The notes beneath the pieces are model-generated. The model saw only the letters and a program-made list of their open reading frames with translations, made no database searches and had not been told where the DNA came from. DNA of 64,000 nt, taken from the NCBI GenBank assembly GCA_026988315.1, contig JALSLJ010000014.1, forward strand, positions 1 through 64,000, read 5' to 3'. Position 1 is the stretch's first letter; the number at the start of each line of letters is the position of its first letter. Positions 35,452-44,220 of this stretch are shown here, piece after piece. Position numbers and translations under genes: made by a program. The DNA is from Sulfurimonas sp. GTDB lineage: Bacteria > Campylobacterota > Campylobacteria > Campylobacterales > Sulfurimonadaceae.

Positions 35452-36156
35452 TTAGTTTGTCAAATTCATCAGCTCTTTAAAATATGCAAACTCTGCTTCA
35501 TCATCTTTACTCCAGCCATCTTCATTCACTCTCTCTTCATTAAATGAGATGCGATTCCCCTCTTTAAGGTCAAACTCTTTTGTTTTGATGGGCTCTGCAT
35601 ACTTATTCTGTTTATTTTTAAACTTTTCAAATTCAGACATCTGCTCATCTATAAATTTGTTATACTTAGCTTCAACACTTTTTCTATAAAGATTAAACTC
35701 CTCTTTTATACTACTAACCCCAATAAGTCCCTCTTTTAATATTACAGAAGCATCCCCGTCCGCAGAATTTATGATAAAAGTTGTCCCTTTGATACCTATA
35801 ATGGCAAAAGGTGTGGTAACCGCTAAGGCATGTTGCGAATCTCTTGAAGTGATTTTATAATATATCTTTCCATCTTTTTGCTCTAGCGATAAAGCAGATG
35901 CGAAACGGACAGTCGAACTTGCATCAAGAACGATAGTTGAATCATCTCTAAGTTTAATAACAGCTGATGAATTTTTAGATGTACTTAACAAATCACCAGC
36001 TTTAATTTTAAAGCCAACTTTCACTTTGCTTTTTTTAAAGGAATCTTCACTTTTCACTTTTACAACTCCATTTAGCTGCTCCACACTACCAATAGCATCG
36101 CTTGCATAAGTAAAAGTAAAAAAAGTCGCTATAAAGATTAAGAAAAATATTCGCAT
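35452..36156 (-). CDS. Periplasmic FecR-domain protein
   Basis: The 234-residue protein from ATG 36156 (GGAG 6 nt upstream; the ATG at 36168 overlaps that site and is rejected) has a signal peptide MRIFFLIFIATFFTFTYA. A FecR fold follows (GVVKVKSEDSFKKSKVKVGF, KAGDLLSTSKNSSAVIKLRD, VTTPFAIIGIKGTTFII), then a charged helical tail. FecR domains occur in sigma regulators and as stand-alone periplasmic proteins with CHASE2 cyclases. It is first in the operon, 16 nt ahead of the cyclase. A role as periplasmic ligand or partner of CHASE2 is inference. Confidence 0.9.
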   Translation of the reverse strand: MRIFFLIFIATFFTFTYASDAIGSVEQLNGVVKVKSEDSFKKSKVKVGFKIKAGDLLSTSKNSSAVIKLRDDSTIVLDASSTVRFASALSLEQKDGKIYYKITSRDSQHALAVTTPFAIIGIKGTTFIINSADGDASVILKEGLIGVSSIKEEFNLYRKSVEAKYNKFIDEQMSEFEKFKNKQNKYAEPIKTKEFDLKEGNRISFNEERVNEDGWSKDDEAEFAYFKELMNLTN

Positions 36157-36216
36157 TTTAAGCTCCATATGTAGATTTGTGACTATTATATCATTTATAT
36201 TATAAAATTTATATGG

Positions 36217-36295
36217 TAACTCCTGCGAAGATGTACCTAGAACAAGAACTCTCTATCACTCACTGTAATTGGTGTTATTTTTGACTCAGGAGTTA
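36217..36295. repeat. 79-bp element with 9-bp terminal inverted repeats
   Basis: TAACTCCTG (36217-36225) and CAGGAGTTA (36287-36295) are perfect inverted repeats bounding 61 bp without coding capacity, between fecR and yaaA. The right end read inwards on the minus strand, TAACTCCTGAGTCAAAAAT, recurs with one mismatch at 53434-53452. It may be a mobile-element relic or a regulatory motif. Confidence 0.5.
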
Positions 36296-36315
36296 TATAT
36301 AAAAAGGATTATTGG

Positions 36316-37044
36316 ATGTTAAAGGTACTGTTTTCACCATCTGAGGGTAAAAAAAACGGCGGGAAAGAAAAAGCAAAAGAGTTATTTGGCTCAAATAGCG
36401 CGAGAGAAAGTATTTTAAATGGATACAACAATATAATCAATAGTGGCAATAAAGAGGAGATAATAAAACTTTTTGGAATTAAAAAATTTAATGATTGCGA
36501 GCCATATATCAATGATATATTTAACTCTCCTCTAATGAGTGCTATTGAGAGGTATCAAGGGATTGCCTATGATTACTTAGAGTTTGATTCACTTGATGAA
36601 AAGGCTCAAGAGTATCTAAAATTAAACACCATGATTTTTTCAAATCTTTATGGTCCACTCCTTGGTGGAGACACAATAGCAAACTATAAAGTAAAACAAG
36701 GTAGTGATATAGGTGAAATTGCTCCTGATAAGTTTTACAAAGATAGATTTTCATACCAACTCGATCTTTATCTTAGTAATTATGAGATTTTAGACCTCCG
36801 TGCAGGATATTATGACAAATTTTACAAAATATCCAAACCCTACACCACACTGAAATTTCTAAAAGGTGGTAAAAGCGTCAGTCATTGGGCAAAAGCTTAT
36901 AGAGGCTTAGTTTTAAGGGAGCTCGCAAAACACAATATCAATTCTATTGAGGAATTTATCTCTTTAGAGATAGCTACCCTTCAGATTAAAGAGATTAAAG
37001 TTATCAAGAATAAAACAGAGATAGTATATAATATTATAGAGTAA
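36316..37044 (+). CDS. yaaA: YaaA family protein (peroxide stress, DUF328)
   Basis: The 242-residue protein begins KVLFSPSEGKKN, the YaaA/DUF328 start, and contains AIERYQGIAYDYL, FSNLYGPLLGGDTIANYKVK, LDLRAGYYDKFYKI and SHWAKAYRGLVLREL. In E. coli YaaA limits free intracellular iron and oxidative DNA damage after peroxide exposure. AAGGAT precedes the ATG. It is followed by a TrmH-family gene 14 nt later, probably co-transcribed. Confidence 0.92.
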   Translation: MLKVLFSPSEGKKNGGKEKAKELFGSNSARESILNGYNNIINSGNKEEIIKLFGIKKFNDCEPYINDIFNSPLMSAIERYQGIAYDYLEFDSLDEKAQEYLKLNTMIFSNLYGPLLGGDTIANYKVKQGSDIGEIAPDKFYKDRFSYQLDLYLSNYEILDLRAGYYDKFYKISKPYTTLKFLKGGKSVSHWAKAYRGLVLRELAKHNINSIEEFISLEIATLQIKEIKVIKNKTEIVYNIIE

Positions 37045-37058
37045 AAGAGGATTTTATA

Positions 37059-37808
37059 GTGAACGATTCACAAGAATATTTAGATAAAAAAGCATATTAT
37101 GAAAAAACAATTACACTCTATGGTAGAAATGTTGCGATAGAGATTTTACAAGACCAGAACATAGAGATTCACAAAATTCATTTGGCAGATTCCAACAAGC
37201 ATGATACTACTATCAATGCTATTATTGCTTTAGCAGAAAAACGCAATCTTGCAATCACCTACCACGATAAAAAAGCACTTAGTCGCATAAGTAAAAATGC
37301 TAAACAGGACCAGGGTGTTGCTATTGATATCATCTCTTCAACTTACAAAAATGCTTCAGAGATAAGTAGATTAAACTCATATAAACTTATAGCATTAGAT
37401 GGCATTCATAATCCACAAAATCTTGGAATGATAATCCGTTCATGTGCTGCTGGAAATGTGGATGGGATAATACTTCCAAAAAAAAGTACAGCAAAAATAT
37501 CTCCGCTTGTTATGAAAGCGAGTGCTGGTACACTTTTCAAGATCCCTATATATTTTTGTAATTCCTTGGATGAAATTTTTCCAAATTTCAATGAAACAAA
37601 AATCTATTCTCTATCATCACATGCAAAAAACAGCATCTATGATGTAAAAAAGAGTAAAAAGTCTATATTTGTTCTAGGAAATGAAAGTGAAGGAGTTAGT
37701 AAAGAGGTATATAATTTGTGTAACGACTCTATCTCTATCCCTATGCAACGCGGTGTAGAGTCATTAAATGTTGCAGTTACTGCCTCACTTATCGCATTTA
37801 TGCAGTAG
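37059..37808 (+). CDS. TrmH/SpoU-family RNA 2'-O-methyltransferase
   Basis: The 249-residue protein has an N-terminal substrate-binding segment (ITLYGRNVAIEILQDQNIEI) and a SPOUT knot with the family motifs ALDGIHNPQNLGMIIRSCAA, IFVLGNESEGVSKEV and SIPMQRGVESLNVAVTASLI. RlmB, which methylates 23S rRNA G2251, is the closest type, but tRNA substrates cannot be excluded. Start GTG 37059 with AAAAGAGG upstream. It ends 2 bp from the convergent DUF1566 gene. Confidence 0.92.
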   Translation: MNDSQEYLDKKAYYEKTITLYGRNVAIEILQDQNIEIHKIHLADSNKHDTTINAIIALAEKRNLAITYHDKKALSRISKNAKQDQGVAIDIISSTYKNASEISRLNSYKLIALDGIHNPQNLGMIIRSCAAGNVDGIILPKKSTAKISPLVMKASAGTLFKIPIYFCNSLDEIFPNFNETKIYSLSSHAKNSIYDVKKSKKSIFVLGNESEGVSKEVYNLCNDSISIPMQRGVESLNVAVTASLIAFMQ

Positions 37809-37810
37809 TC

Positions 37811-38230
37811 TTAAATATCTGCTCTAACACAAAGAACACGACTTTTTTTTGTTTTATAATAGCCATCTTTTTGACCATAACTAAAGTTTACATACCAAGC
37901 AGCTTTTTTTTCTGAGCGCTCGGTTGAACTCCAGTAACGGTAAGAGATAGTGTTTTCAAACTCTTTATTTATTGCTGGTAGCTTACGCTTTATATCTACT
38001 AATGAGTCGAGTTCTTCCTTGTTTGGTAAACGCCAATCTTCGTGATTTGCAAACTCTAAATCTTCGCAATATTTCAAGGACTCTTTCCAAATCAGCATTG
38101 GCACCTCTTCTGAATCTTGCCACATCAAAGCTCTTTGATCGTCAATGACAGTATCAGTTGAGTAGTCACGAGTAAAATCTGCTAAAAGCATCCCTGAGGC
38201 GATAAGTAGATATAAAAATATATTTTTCAT
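37811..38230 (-). CDS. Exported DUF1566 (Lcl-like) domain protein
   Basis: The 139-residue protein has a signal peptide (MKNIFLYLLIASGMLLA) and a single DUF1566 domain: TVIDDQRALMWQDSE, WRLPNKEELDSLVD, YRYWSSTERSEKKAAWYVNF and SRVLCVR. This fold, related to C-type-lectin-like surface domains, is common in exported proteins of this phylum. Ligand unknown. It is convergent with the methyltransferase gene and lies 22 nt after the thioredoxin-like gene. Confidence 0.85.
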   Translation of the reverse strand: MKNIFLYLLIASGMLLADFTRDYSTDTVIDDQRALMWQDSEEVPMLIWKESLKYCEDLEFANHEDWRLPNKEELDSLVDIKRKLPAINKEFENTISYRYWSSTERSEKKAAWYVNFSYGQKDGYYKTKKSRVLCVRADI

Positions 38231-38252
38231 CTAATGGTTCCTATAATATAAA

Positions 38253-38573
38253 TTATGATGTCATAATATCATAAGGGCGTTTAATAGTATCTACAACCTC
38301 ATCAATACTCATATGGCGTGATTTTCTCAAAAACTCTTTAGAGTCTAAAAAGACTAAAATAGTTGGGATAGTAAAGACACTAAAATATGCTGCTATCTCT
38401 TGGTTTGCAGATGTATCAATACTGATAATCATAAAATCCTTAAAATTTTCATCTACTGCTTTAATAAGCTTTGGTTTAAGTGCTTGACAAACACTACAAG
38501 TTGGTGCTGAAAAATAAACCATAACAGCTAGATTCTCATGGATTATATTCTCAATATCTTCTATTGTTTGCAT
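38253..38573 (-). CDS. Thioredoxin-family protein
   Basis: The 106-residue protein has the thioredoxin pattern VMVYFSAPTCSVCQALKPKL with redox-active CSVC, the cis-proline strand FTIPTILVFLDSKE and no signal peptide. The start at 38573 places AGGG about 5 nt upstream; the ATG at 38576 is an alternative, and the longer reading to 38624 lacks a ribosome site. The CxxC differs from the CGPC of thioredoxin 1, so it is likely a specialised thiol reductase. Confidence 0.85.
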   Translation of the reverse strand: MQTIEDIENIIHENLAVMVYFSAPTCSVCQALKPKLIKAVDENFKDFMIISIDTSANQEIAAYFSVFTIPTILVFLDSKEFLRKSRHMSIDEVVDTIKRPYDIMTS

Positions 38574-38663
38574 CATATCCCTTTTGAAAATAATATTATA
38601 TTCTAATTTACTTTTATTATTCAATAATAGTGTAAAATAAAGTAATTTATTTAAAGGACAACA

Positions 38664-38939
38664 ATGAATAATAATAACATAGACTTAGATACACTCTATA
38701 CAACAGCAGATAAATTTATAAACCTAGCGAATGAGCTTTCTCAAAAAGATACAAGTGGTACAGTTGGTTCAGCTTTGCGTTATGCAGCAGCAAGATACAG
38801 TTCTTTTGAAGCTTCGATGGTATCAAAAGATATGGCGGCGGAGAAAGAGGCTATTAAAGAAGCGTTATTAAAAGATTATGCCTTAATGCTTGATAGTAAT
38901 TTAGATACTTACATCCAGCATTTAGCATCTCAAAAATAA
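38664..38939 (+). CDS. DUF3144 family protein
   Basis: A 91-residue acidic helical protein with the DUF3144 pattern: LYTTADKFINLANELSQK, then SALRYAAARYSSFEAS, and DYALMLDSNLDTYIQHL at the end. Function unknown in the family. AAAGGA lies before the ATG. It is convergent with the desaturase gene, with a possible hairpin between them (38953-38960 with 38978-38985). Confidence 0.85.
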   Translation: MNNNNIDLDTLYTTADKFINLANELSQKDTSGTVGSALRYAAARYSSFEASMVSKDMAAEKEAIKEALLKDYALMLDSNLDTYIQHLASQK

Positions 38940-38994
38940 ATTTCTATCATAGATAAGAGCGTAAAATTTATTTTTTTGCTCTTATGTGATAAAT

Positions 38995-39957
38995 CTAATA
39001 TTTCTTCAATACATTATTGATTTGAACATATGCCTCTATAGGTGTGCTCTCAAAATACTCCATATTATGTTTTTTCGCAAATTCTCTGGTCATATTTTGT
39101 ACCTTTAAGAGATTAAATCGTGGTGCTTTTGGAAAGAGATGATGCTCGATTTGAGTGTTTAATCCACCATAAAACCAGTGCACAAATGCTCCACCAATAA
39201 GTGAACGAGATGTTCTCATTTGAAGTTCCATCCATGTAAGTGATTCACTTTCCTTTTTATTAAAAACCTCACATCCTAAATGATTAGTGATAAAACCAAA
39301 AGCTAACCATCCAGATAGAGCGAAATAAAGTGTTACAAAAACAATCAGAGCATCCATGAAGGGGAGAAGATAAAACATAGTTCCCCAAATTATTGGCCAG
39401 TGGAGTAACATCATAAATAACTCACCGTACTTTTTCTTTTTAATTACATAACTATATGATTGCACAATAAAAGCCGGGTACATAAAAAATAATGCACCCC
39501 AAAAGACAAGATATTTCAGACTTCTTAAAGTAGCACTATCTCCCTTATTATGTGGTGTAAATGCTCCATCCATTGCCAAAATATCTTCATCTTTTTGAGG
39601 AACATTACACCAAGTGTGATGATTTACATTATGTTTAACATCCCACCACGAAGAGGAGTTACTCAGTATTATGGCTGAAAAAGGGTAGCTTAGCTTAAAT
39701 GAAAAAGATTTAGATTTAAAATATTGTGTATGTAAAATATCATGCGAAACAAAAACGGCACGAGTAAAAACCAAAGCCATAAATAAACCTAACAGAAATG
39801 GATTCCACATCGGTGCTGTCATATATATAAAAAGCATGGAAATAATTATGGAAAGCATCTCAATGGAACCACGGACAGGGATACGATCTAAAAGACCAGC
39901 AGCACGAACTTCAGCTTTAAGCTCGTTAAACATATCGGGATATTTTGCTATAGACAT
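38995..39957 (-). CDS. Membrane fatty acid desaturase
   Basis: The 320-residue integral membrane protein carries the three histidine boxes of membrane di-iron desaturases: HDILH (after AVFVS), HNVNHH and QIEHH. The QxxHH form of the last box is typical of acyl-lipid desaturases. Four or more membrane helices flank the boxes. The enzyme would introduce a double bond into membrane acyl chains; regioselectivity cannot be read from the sequence. It stands alone; tkt is downstream of its promoter side by about 110 nt. Confidence 0.9.
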   Translation of the reverse strand: MSIAKYPDMFNELKAEVRAAGLLDRIPVRGSIEMLSIIISMLFIYMTAPMWNPFLLGLFMALVFTRAVFVSHDILHTQYFKSKSFSFKLSYPFSAIILSNSSSWWDVKHNVNHHTWCNVPQKDEDILAMDGAFTPHNKGDSATLRSLKYLVFWGALFFMYPAFIVQSYSYVIKKKKYGELFMMLLHWPIIWGTMFYLLPFMDALIVFVTLYFALSGWLAFGFITNHLGCEVFNKKESESLTWMELQMRTSRSLIGGAFVHWFYGGLNTQIEHHLFPKAPRFNLLKVQNMTREFAKKHNMEYFESTPIEAYVQINNVLKKY

Positions 39958-40029
39958 TAGCCTTTGCCTTTAATTATAAGATAATAGAAAAATTATTATA
40001 ATATTTTTAAAATTAAAAGCTTATTATCC

Positions 40030-40054
40030 TAGACTAATTAACAAAATTAGTCTA
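40030..40054 (-). terminator. Stem-loop after tkt
   Basis: A perfect 10-bp stem TAGACTAATT/AATTAGTCTA with 5-nt loop begins 17 nt after the tkt stop on the minus strand. The U tract after it is poor, so termination strength is uncertain. Confidence 0.5.
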
Positions 40055-40070
40055 AAATTTACTTTAGTAT

Positions 40071-41990
40071 TTATTTAATTTTTCCCAAAATAGCATCTAC
40101 AGAGAAACCAAATTTCTCAAACAATTGTCCTGCTGGAGCTGATGCACCGAAACTATCCATTGCGATTACAATATCTGCTAGTTTATACCACTCTAAACCA
40201 CGAGCTGCTTCTATAGCTACTTTTTTCGTACCCTCTTTAATGATAGAATTTATGTAAGCCTCATCTTGTTCAATGAAAAGATCATAACATGGAACACTTA
40301 CAACATTCACAGGCACATCCATGCCATTGAGTGTCTCTTTAAGCTTTAGTGCAAGTGCCACTTCACTTCCAGATGCCATAAAAGTTATAACAGCGTTTTC
40401 ATCAGATGCAACTAAGTAACCTCCCTGAGCAGCTGTACCAAATACTGCATCTGGAAGTACTGCTAGGTTTTGACGAGAGCATACAAATGCTGATGGAGAT
40501 TTTTTCATCTCTAAGGCAGTTTTCCATGCTTCAATATTTTCAGCACCATCTGCAGGTCTCCATACATAAAAATTTGGCAATGCACGAAACTGTGAAAGAT
40601 GCTCAATTGGTTGATGTGTTGGTCCATCTTCACCAACACCGATAGAATCATGTGTCCAGATATAGAAGTTTTGGATGCCACTTAGTGCTGCAATTCTAGC
40701 AGCTGGTTTTAAGTAGTCTGAGAAAACAAAAAAAGTAGCACTAAAAGGTAAAAGTGGACCATAAAGACCCATTGCGTTTACAATGGAAGCCATTGCGTGC
40801 TCACGGATACCGAAGTAAATATTTCTACCCTTTGGAAAAACACCCATATCATTAAGATTAGTTTTATTAGATGGTGATAAATCAGCTGAACCACCTAAAA
40901 AACTTGGAATTGCTCTAGCGATTGCATTCATAACTTTTCCATTTGTACCGCGAGTCGCTTCAGCTTTTTCAAAAACTGGCCACTGGATGCGAGAAAAATC
41001 AGGATTTTGTAATGCTGCTAGCGCTTCATTCTGTTCCATAAGAGGAAGAGTATTTTGAGAGTGAATCCACTCTCGTTCTAGAAGGTCACCCTCTTCTATT
41101 GCACATCTAAACCTTGCCATGACATCTTCATCTACAAAGAATTTTTTCTCAGGATCAAAACCAGCTTTTGCTTTAGCTTCTGTAATTATCTCTTCGCCTA
41201 GAGGTGCGCCATGTGAGTGATGCGAACCCTCTAATGAACCAGCACCTTTAGCGATGATAGTATTTGCTATGATAATTGTTGGTTTTTTGTTGGTTTTTGC
41301 AGTAGTTATAGATGCGTCAATTTCATCAAAATTATGACCATCACACTCTAGCACATCCCAGCCCTGTGATTCAAAACGCCCACGAATATTTTCAGATATA
41401 CTCAAATCTGTTGAACCCTCAATAGTGATGCGGTTTGAATCGTAAATAAGAATTAAGTTATCAAGTTTATTATGCCCAGCGATTGAAGCTGCTTCATAAG
41501 AGATGCCCTCTTCTAAATCACCATCACCACATAAACAATATACATTATGGTTGATTAATGCTGCGGTATCAGAGTTTACTTGAGCGCCTACAAACTTAGA
41601 AGCCATTGCAAAACCAACAGCATTAGCGACACCCTGACCTAGTGGTCCCGTAGTGATCTCTATACCTTCCGTATGGCCGCACTCTGGGTGTCCTGGAGTT
41701 TTAGAATCTAATTGACGAAAATTTTTCAAATCTTCAATCTCTAAACCATATCCCCAAAGATAATAGAGTGAGTAGATAAGACCTGTAGCGTGGCCACCTG
41801 AAAAAACCAATCTGTCACGGTTTAACCAGTTAGGATTTTTTGGATTGTGGTTTAAGTGCTCACTTAAAACAACAGCAATATCTGCAAGACCCATAGGGGC
41901 ACCTGGATGTCCTGAGTTTGCAGACTGTACCATATCTGCTGCTAAAAATCTTATACTATCTGCCATCTTTTGACGCATTACATTACTCAT
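40071..41990 (-). CDS. tkt: Transketolase
   Basis: The 639-residue thiamine diphosphate enzyme interconverts sugar phosphates in the pentose phosphate and Calvin pathways. Features: SANSGHPGAPMGLADIAVVL, the ThDP/Mg motif GDGDLEEGISYEAAS with downstream YDSN, GIREHAMASIVNAMGLYG, and THDSIGVGEDGPTHQPIEHL. Full length with no interruption. Last gene of a six-gene minus-strand run beginning with the 2Fe-2S protein; 41 nt after ispA. Confidence 0.97.
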   Translation of the reverse strand: MSNVMRQKMADSIRFLAADMVQSANSGHPGAPMGLADIAVVLSEHLNHNPKNPNWLNRDRLVFSGGHATGLIYSLYYLWGYGLEIEDLKNFRQLDSKTPGHPECGHTEGIEITTGPLGQGVANAVGFAMASKFVGAQVNSDTAALINHNVYCLCGDGDLEEGISYEAASIAGHNKLDNLILIYDSNRITIEGSTDLSISENIRGRFESQGWDVLECDGHNFDEIDASITTAKTNKKPTIIIANTIIAKGAGSLEGSHHSHGAPLGEEIITEAKAKAGFDPEKKFFVDEDVMARFRCAIEEGDLLEREWIHSQNTLPLMEQNEALAALQNPDFSRIQWPVFEKAEATRGTNGKVMNAIARAIPSFLGGSADLSPSNKTNLNDMGVFPKGRNIYFGIREHAMASIVNAMGLYGPLLPFSATFFVFSDYLKPAARIAALSGIQNFYIWTHDSIGVGEDGPTHQPIEHLSQFRALPNFYVWRPADGAENIEAWKTALEMKKSPSAFVCSRQNLAVLPDAVFGTAAQGGYLVASDENAVITFMASGSEVALALKLKETLNGMDVPVNVVSVPCYDLFIEQDEAYINSIIKEGTKKVAIEAARGLEWYKLADIVIAMDSFGASAPAGQLFEKFGFSVDAILGKIK

Positions 41991-42031
41991 ATTCTTTTAC
42001 CTTTTTTTAATTTATTTCTAAAGAAACACTA

Positions 42032-42895
42032 CTATTCGAGCGATTCTCTTGCTTTATGTCTATTTATATATTTTGTAAGTAGTGGTGATAATTCACTCTG
42101 TAAATTATCATCAAAACTGCTTAACTCTTTGAAAAGTTCATCCGCTAAAGCGTTCGCTTCATTCATTGCAACCTCAAGTCCTAAAATCGTAACAAAACTA
42201 TTTTTATCTTCATCGTTATGTGTTAATTTTCCTGCTTCTTCAGAACTTTGCGTAACATCTAAAATATCATCTTGTATCTGAAATAAAAGTCCCAGTTTTA
42301 TACCAAAGCTATAAAGTAGATCCCCTAGCTCTTCCTTGCCTATTATAATCGCACCCATCTTTAATGAAGCAGCTATCAGTTTCGCTGTTTTATTTATATG
42401 AAGTGTTCTAATATCTTTTATCTCCAGTGGTTTGTTCTCAAAATAGCAATCAATAGCCTGGCCTAAAACCATCCCATTAAGTCCACCATTTTTTGCTAAC
42501 TCATTAATAAGTCTCACTCTTGTGTAGTCTGAAAAAGGTGATTCGCTTAAAACTTCAAATGCATAGGTGTTTAAGGCATCTCCAACAAGAATAGCCGTCA
42601 CCTCATCAAACGCAACATGAAGAGTTGGTTCACCACGCCGTAAAGGTGAATTGTCCATAGCAGGTAAATCATCATGAATTAAAGAGTATGTATGCAAAAG
42701 TTCTATTGCATAAGCAGCACTATATGCTCCATCGAGCATTAAATGGTTATATGATTTTACAACACCAAGTAAAAGAGCTGGTCTAAATCGTTTGCCGCCA
42801 GCTACAAGCATTTGCTTTAAAGCTCTTTCGTAAGTAGGGTGGATGCTTTGTGACCTAGGTAAATGTTTCAATAAAAAAGATTCAAAATTTTGCAT
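42032..42895 (-). CDS. ispA: Polyprenyl synthetase (farnesyl/geranylgeranyl diphosphate synthase)
   Basis: The 287-residue enzyme has the first aspartate-rich motif SLIHDDLPAMDNSPLRRG, the second motif LLFQIQDDILDVTQS, and GGKRFRPALLL near the N-terminus. It condenses isopentenyl diphosphate with allylic diphosphates to make C15 or C20 precursors for quinones and undecaprenyl phosphate. It lies between the PDZ gene (12 nt) and tkt. Confidence 0.93.
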   Translation of the reverse strand: MQNFESFLLKHLPRSQSIHPTYERALKQMLVAGGKRFRPALLLGVVKSYNHLMLDGAYSAAYAIELLHTYSLIHDDLPAMDNSPLRRGEPTLHVAFDEVTAILVGDALNTYAFEVLSESPFSDYTRVRLINELAKNGGLNGMVLGQAIDCYFENKPLEIKDIRTLHINKTAKLIAASLKMGAIIIGKEELGDLLYSFGIKLGLLFQIQDDILDVTQSSEEAGKLTHNDEDKNSFVTILGLEVAMNEANALADELFKELSSFDDNLQSELSPLLTKYINRHKARESLE

Positions 42896-42907
42896 TTGGA
42901 ATTGTAT

Positions 42908-43900
42908 CTAATTAACTCGGATAAAAAACTGAAAATTATCTCTCTCAAATAACAAAGAAGCAAACTCCTTAAAATTTGAAATATTCTCCATGACATCTTG
43001 TTGATTCTCAATAATCACACCATTAACTTGCAAAAGCTTATCTCCTAGTTTGAGCCCATAGTCCTTTTGTGGTTTATCTATTTTAATAATCTTCAAATCT
43101 TTTGAGAAATAGAAACCTTTATGCTCTAAAAAGGTATCACTTATATATCCACCACCATCTCTTTTTTGAGTTTTTACATCTAGTTTAAGTATTTTTCCAC
43201 CCCTTTTTACTTCAATCTTGTGAGATAAACCAACTTTACTAAATAGTACATCTCTCATAAAAGCAGAGCTTGATTTTACTTTTTTACCGTCGAGAGAGAT
43301 GATACAATCACCCTTTTTAAAAGGATTATTTTTCATAAAAGGGTCTATGCTTTTTACTATTACAAGGGAATTAAGCTCTTGAATTCGCATTCCAAAATCT
43401 GCATAAGTGTTTTCATTAGAGTTAATAAATCTTTGTAAATACTCTTTTTCAATGATTCCATTTTCTGTAACTAGACCCTCTAGGGCGCAACAACTATTTG
43501 TCAAAACCATAGGAGTTTGCAACTCCTCACTAAAAAGTGCAAAATTATTTAACCCCACCTGTCTTTTTGTTATTTTTAACTCTGTTGCAGCAGTTTTATT
43601 TATTGCAGCACAGCCCAAAGCTTGATTCATATTTATAATAAATGGGTATTTAAAACCCTTTATATCTTCTACTAAATACAAAGAAAGAAAAGGATCATGT
43701 TTGAGTATTTTATAATTTAGAATATTTTTTGGAATATTTTTTGCGAAAATTATTTTTTTATTGTTCTCTACTGGAAGCTGTAGTGTTTCGTTTATAATTG
43801 CGTTAGAATCTATAAGTTTTTGCTTACAAGAGTCATATCCATCCTTGCAGGCCTGAAGTGTTAAAAGGAGTAGGTTTAGTGCTAAAAATAGGCGGAACAC
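42908..43900 (-). CDS. Exported PDZ-domain protein, unknown function
   Basis: The 330-residue protein starts at GTG 43900, directly after the ybaB stop. N-terminus MFRLFLALNLLLLTLQACKD is a signal peptide; a lipobox-like LQAC makes a lipoprotein possible. Residues about 170-245 form a PDZ-like domain (VIVKSIDPFMKNNPFKKGDC, then IISLDGKKVKSS) and 265-330 a second, weaker one (YGLKLGDKLLQVNGV). No protease triad is visible. A conspicuous SCCALEG segment lies before the PDZ part. Function unknown; the gene is embedded in an operon with ispA and tkt. Confidence 0.78.
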   Translation of the reverse strand: MFRLFLALNLLLLTLQACKDGYDSCKQKLIDSNAIINETLQLPVENNKKIIFAKNIPKNILNYKILKHDPFLSLYLVEDIKGFKYPFIINMNQALGCAAINKTAATELKITKRQVGLNNFALFSEELQTPMVLTNSCCALEGLVTENGIIEKEYLQRFINSNENTYADFGMRIQELNSLVIVKSIDPFMKNNPFKKGDCIISLDGKKVKSSSAFMRDVLFSKVGLSHKIEVKRGGKILKLDVKTQKRDGGGYISDTFLEHKGFYFSKDLKIIKIDKPQKDYGLKLGDKLLQVNGVIIENQQDVMENISNFKEFASLLFERDNFQFFIRVN

Positions 43901-44218
43901 CTATTTAGCTCCAAATGGGTTTGCCCCGCCCATACCACCTAGCATCCCCATTGCACTACTTTGTTTATTTTGCTCAACCATTTTATGAGCATCATTCATT
44001 GCGCCTATGAGTAAAATTTGAAGTGACTCTTTGTCTTGCATCAATGAATCATCAATAATAATATCGATAACTTCACCCTTGCCATTCATTGCCACCTCAA
44101 CCATCCCTCCGCCACTTTTTACAAAAAAAGTTTTAGATTCTAATTCAGCTTGAAGTTTATGTGCATTTTCTTGCATCCCCTCAAGCATTTTACCCATATC
44201 ACCAAGATTTCCAAACAT
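43901..44218 (-). CDS. YbaB/EbfC nucleoid-associated protein
   Basis: The 105-residue protein has the YbaB pattern: helical LGDMGKMLEGMQENAHKLQ, then the strand region GGGMVEVAMNGKGEVIDIII and a Met/Gly-rich tail (MGMLGGMGGANPFG). Family members bind DNA as dimers. It lies 2 nt after panD and abuts the GTG of the PDZ gene. Confidence 0.9.
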   Translation of the reverse strand: MFGNLGDMGKMLEGMQENAHKLQAELESKTFFVKSGGGMVEVAMNGKGEVIDIIIDDSLMQDKESLQILLIGAMNDAHKMVEQNKQSSAMGMLGGMGGANPFGAK

Positions 44219-44220
44219 TG

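Noticed and set aside
38953-38985. Strong rho-independent terminator between the DUF3144 and desaturase genes
   Set aside because: The 8-bp arms are separated by a long T-rich loop and no terminal U run follows either strand, so it is only mentioned in the gene entry.
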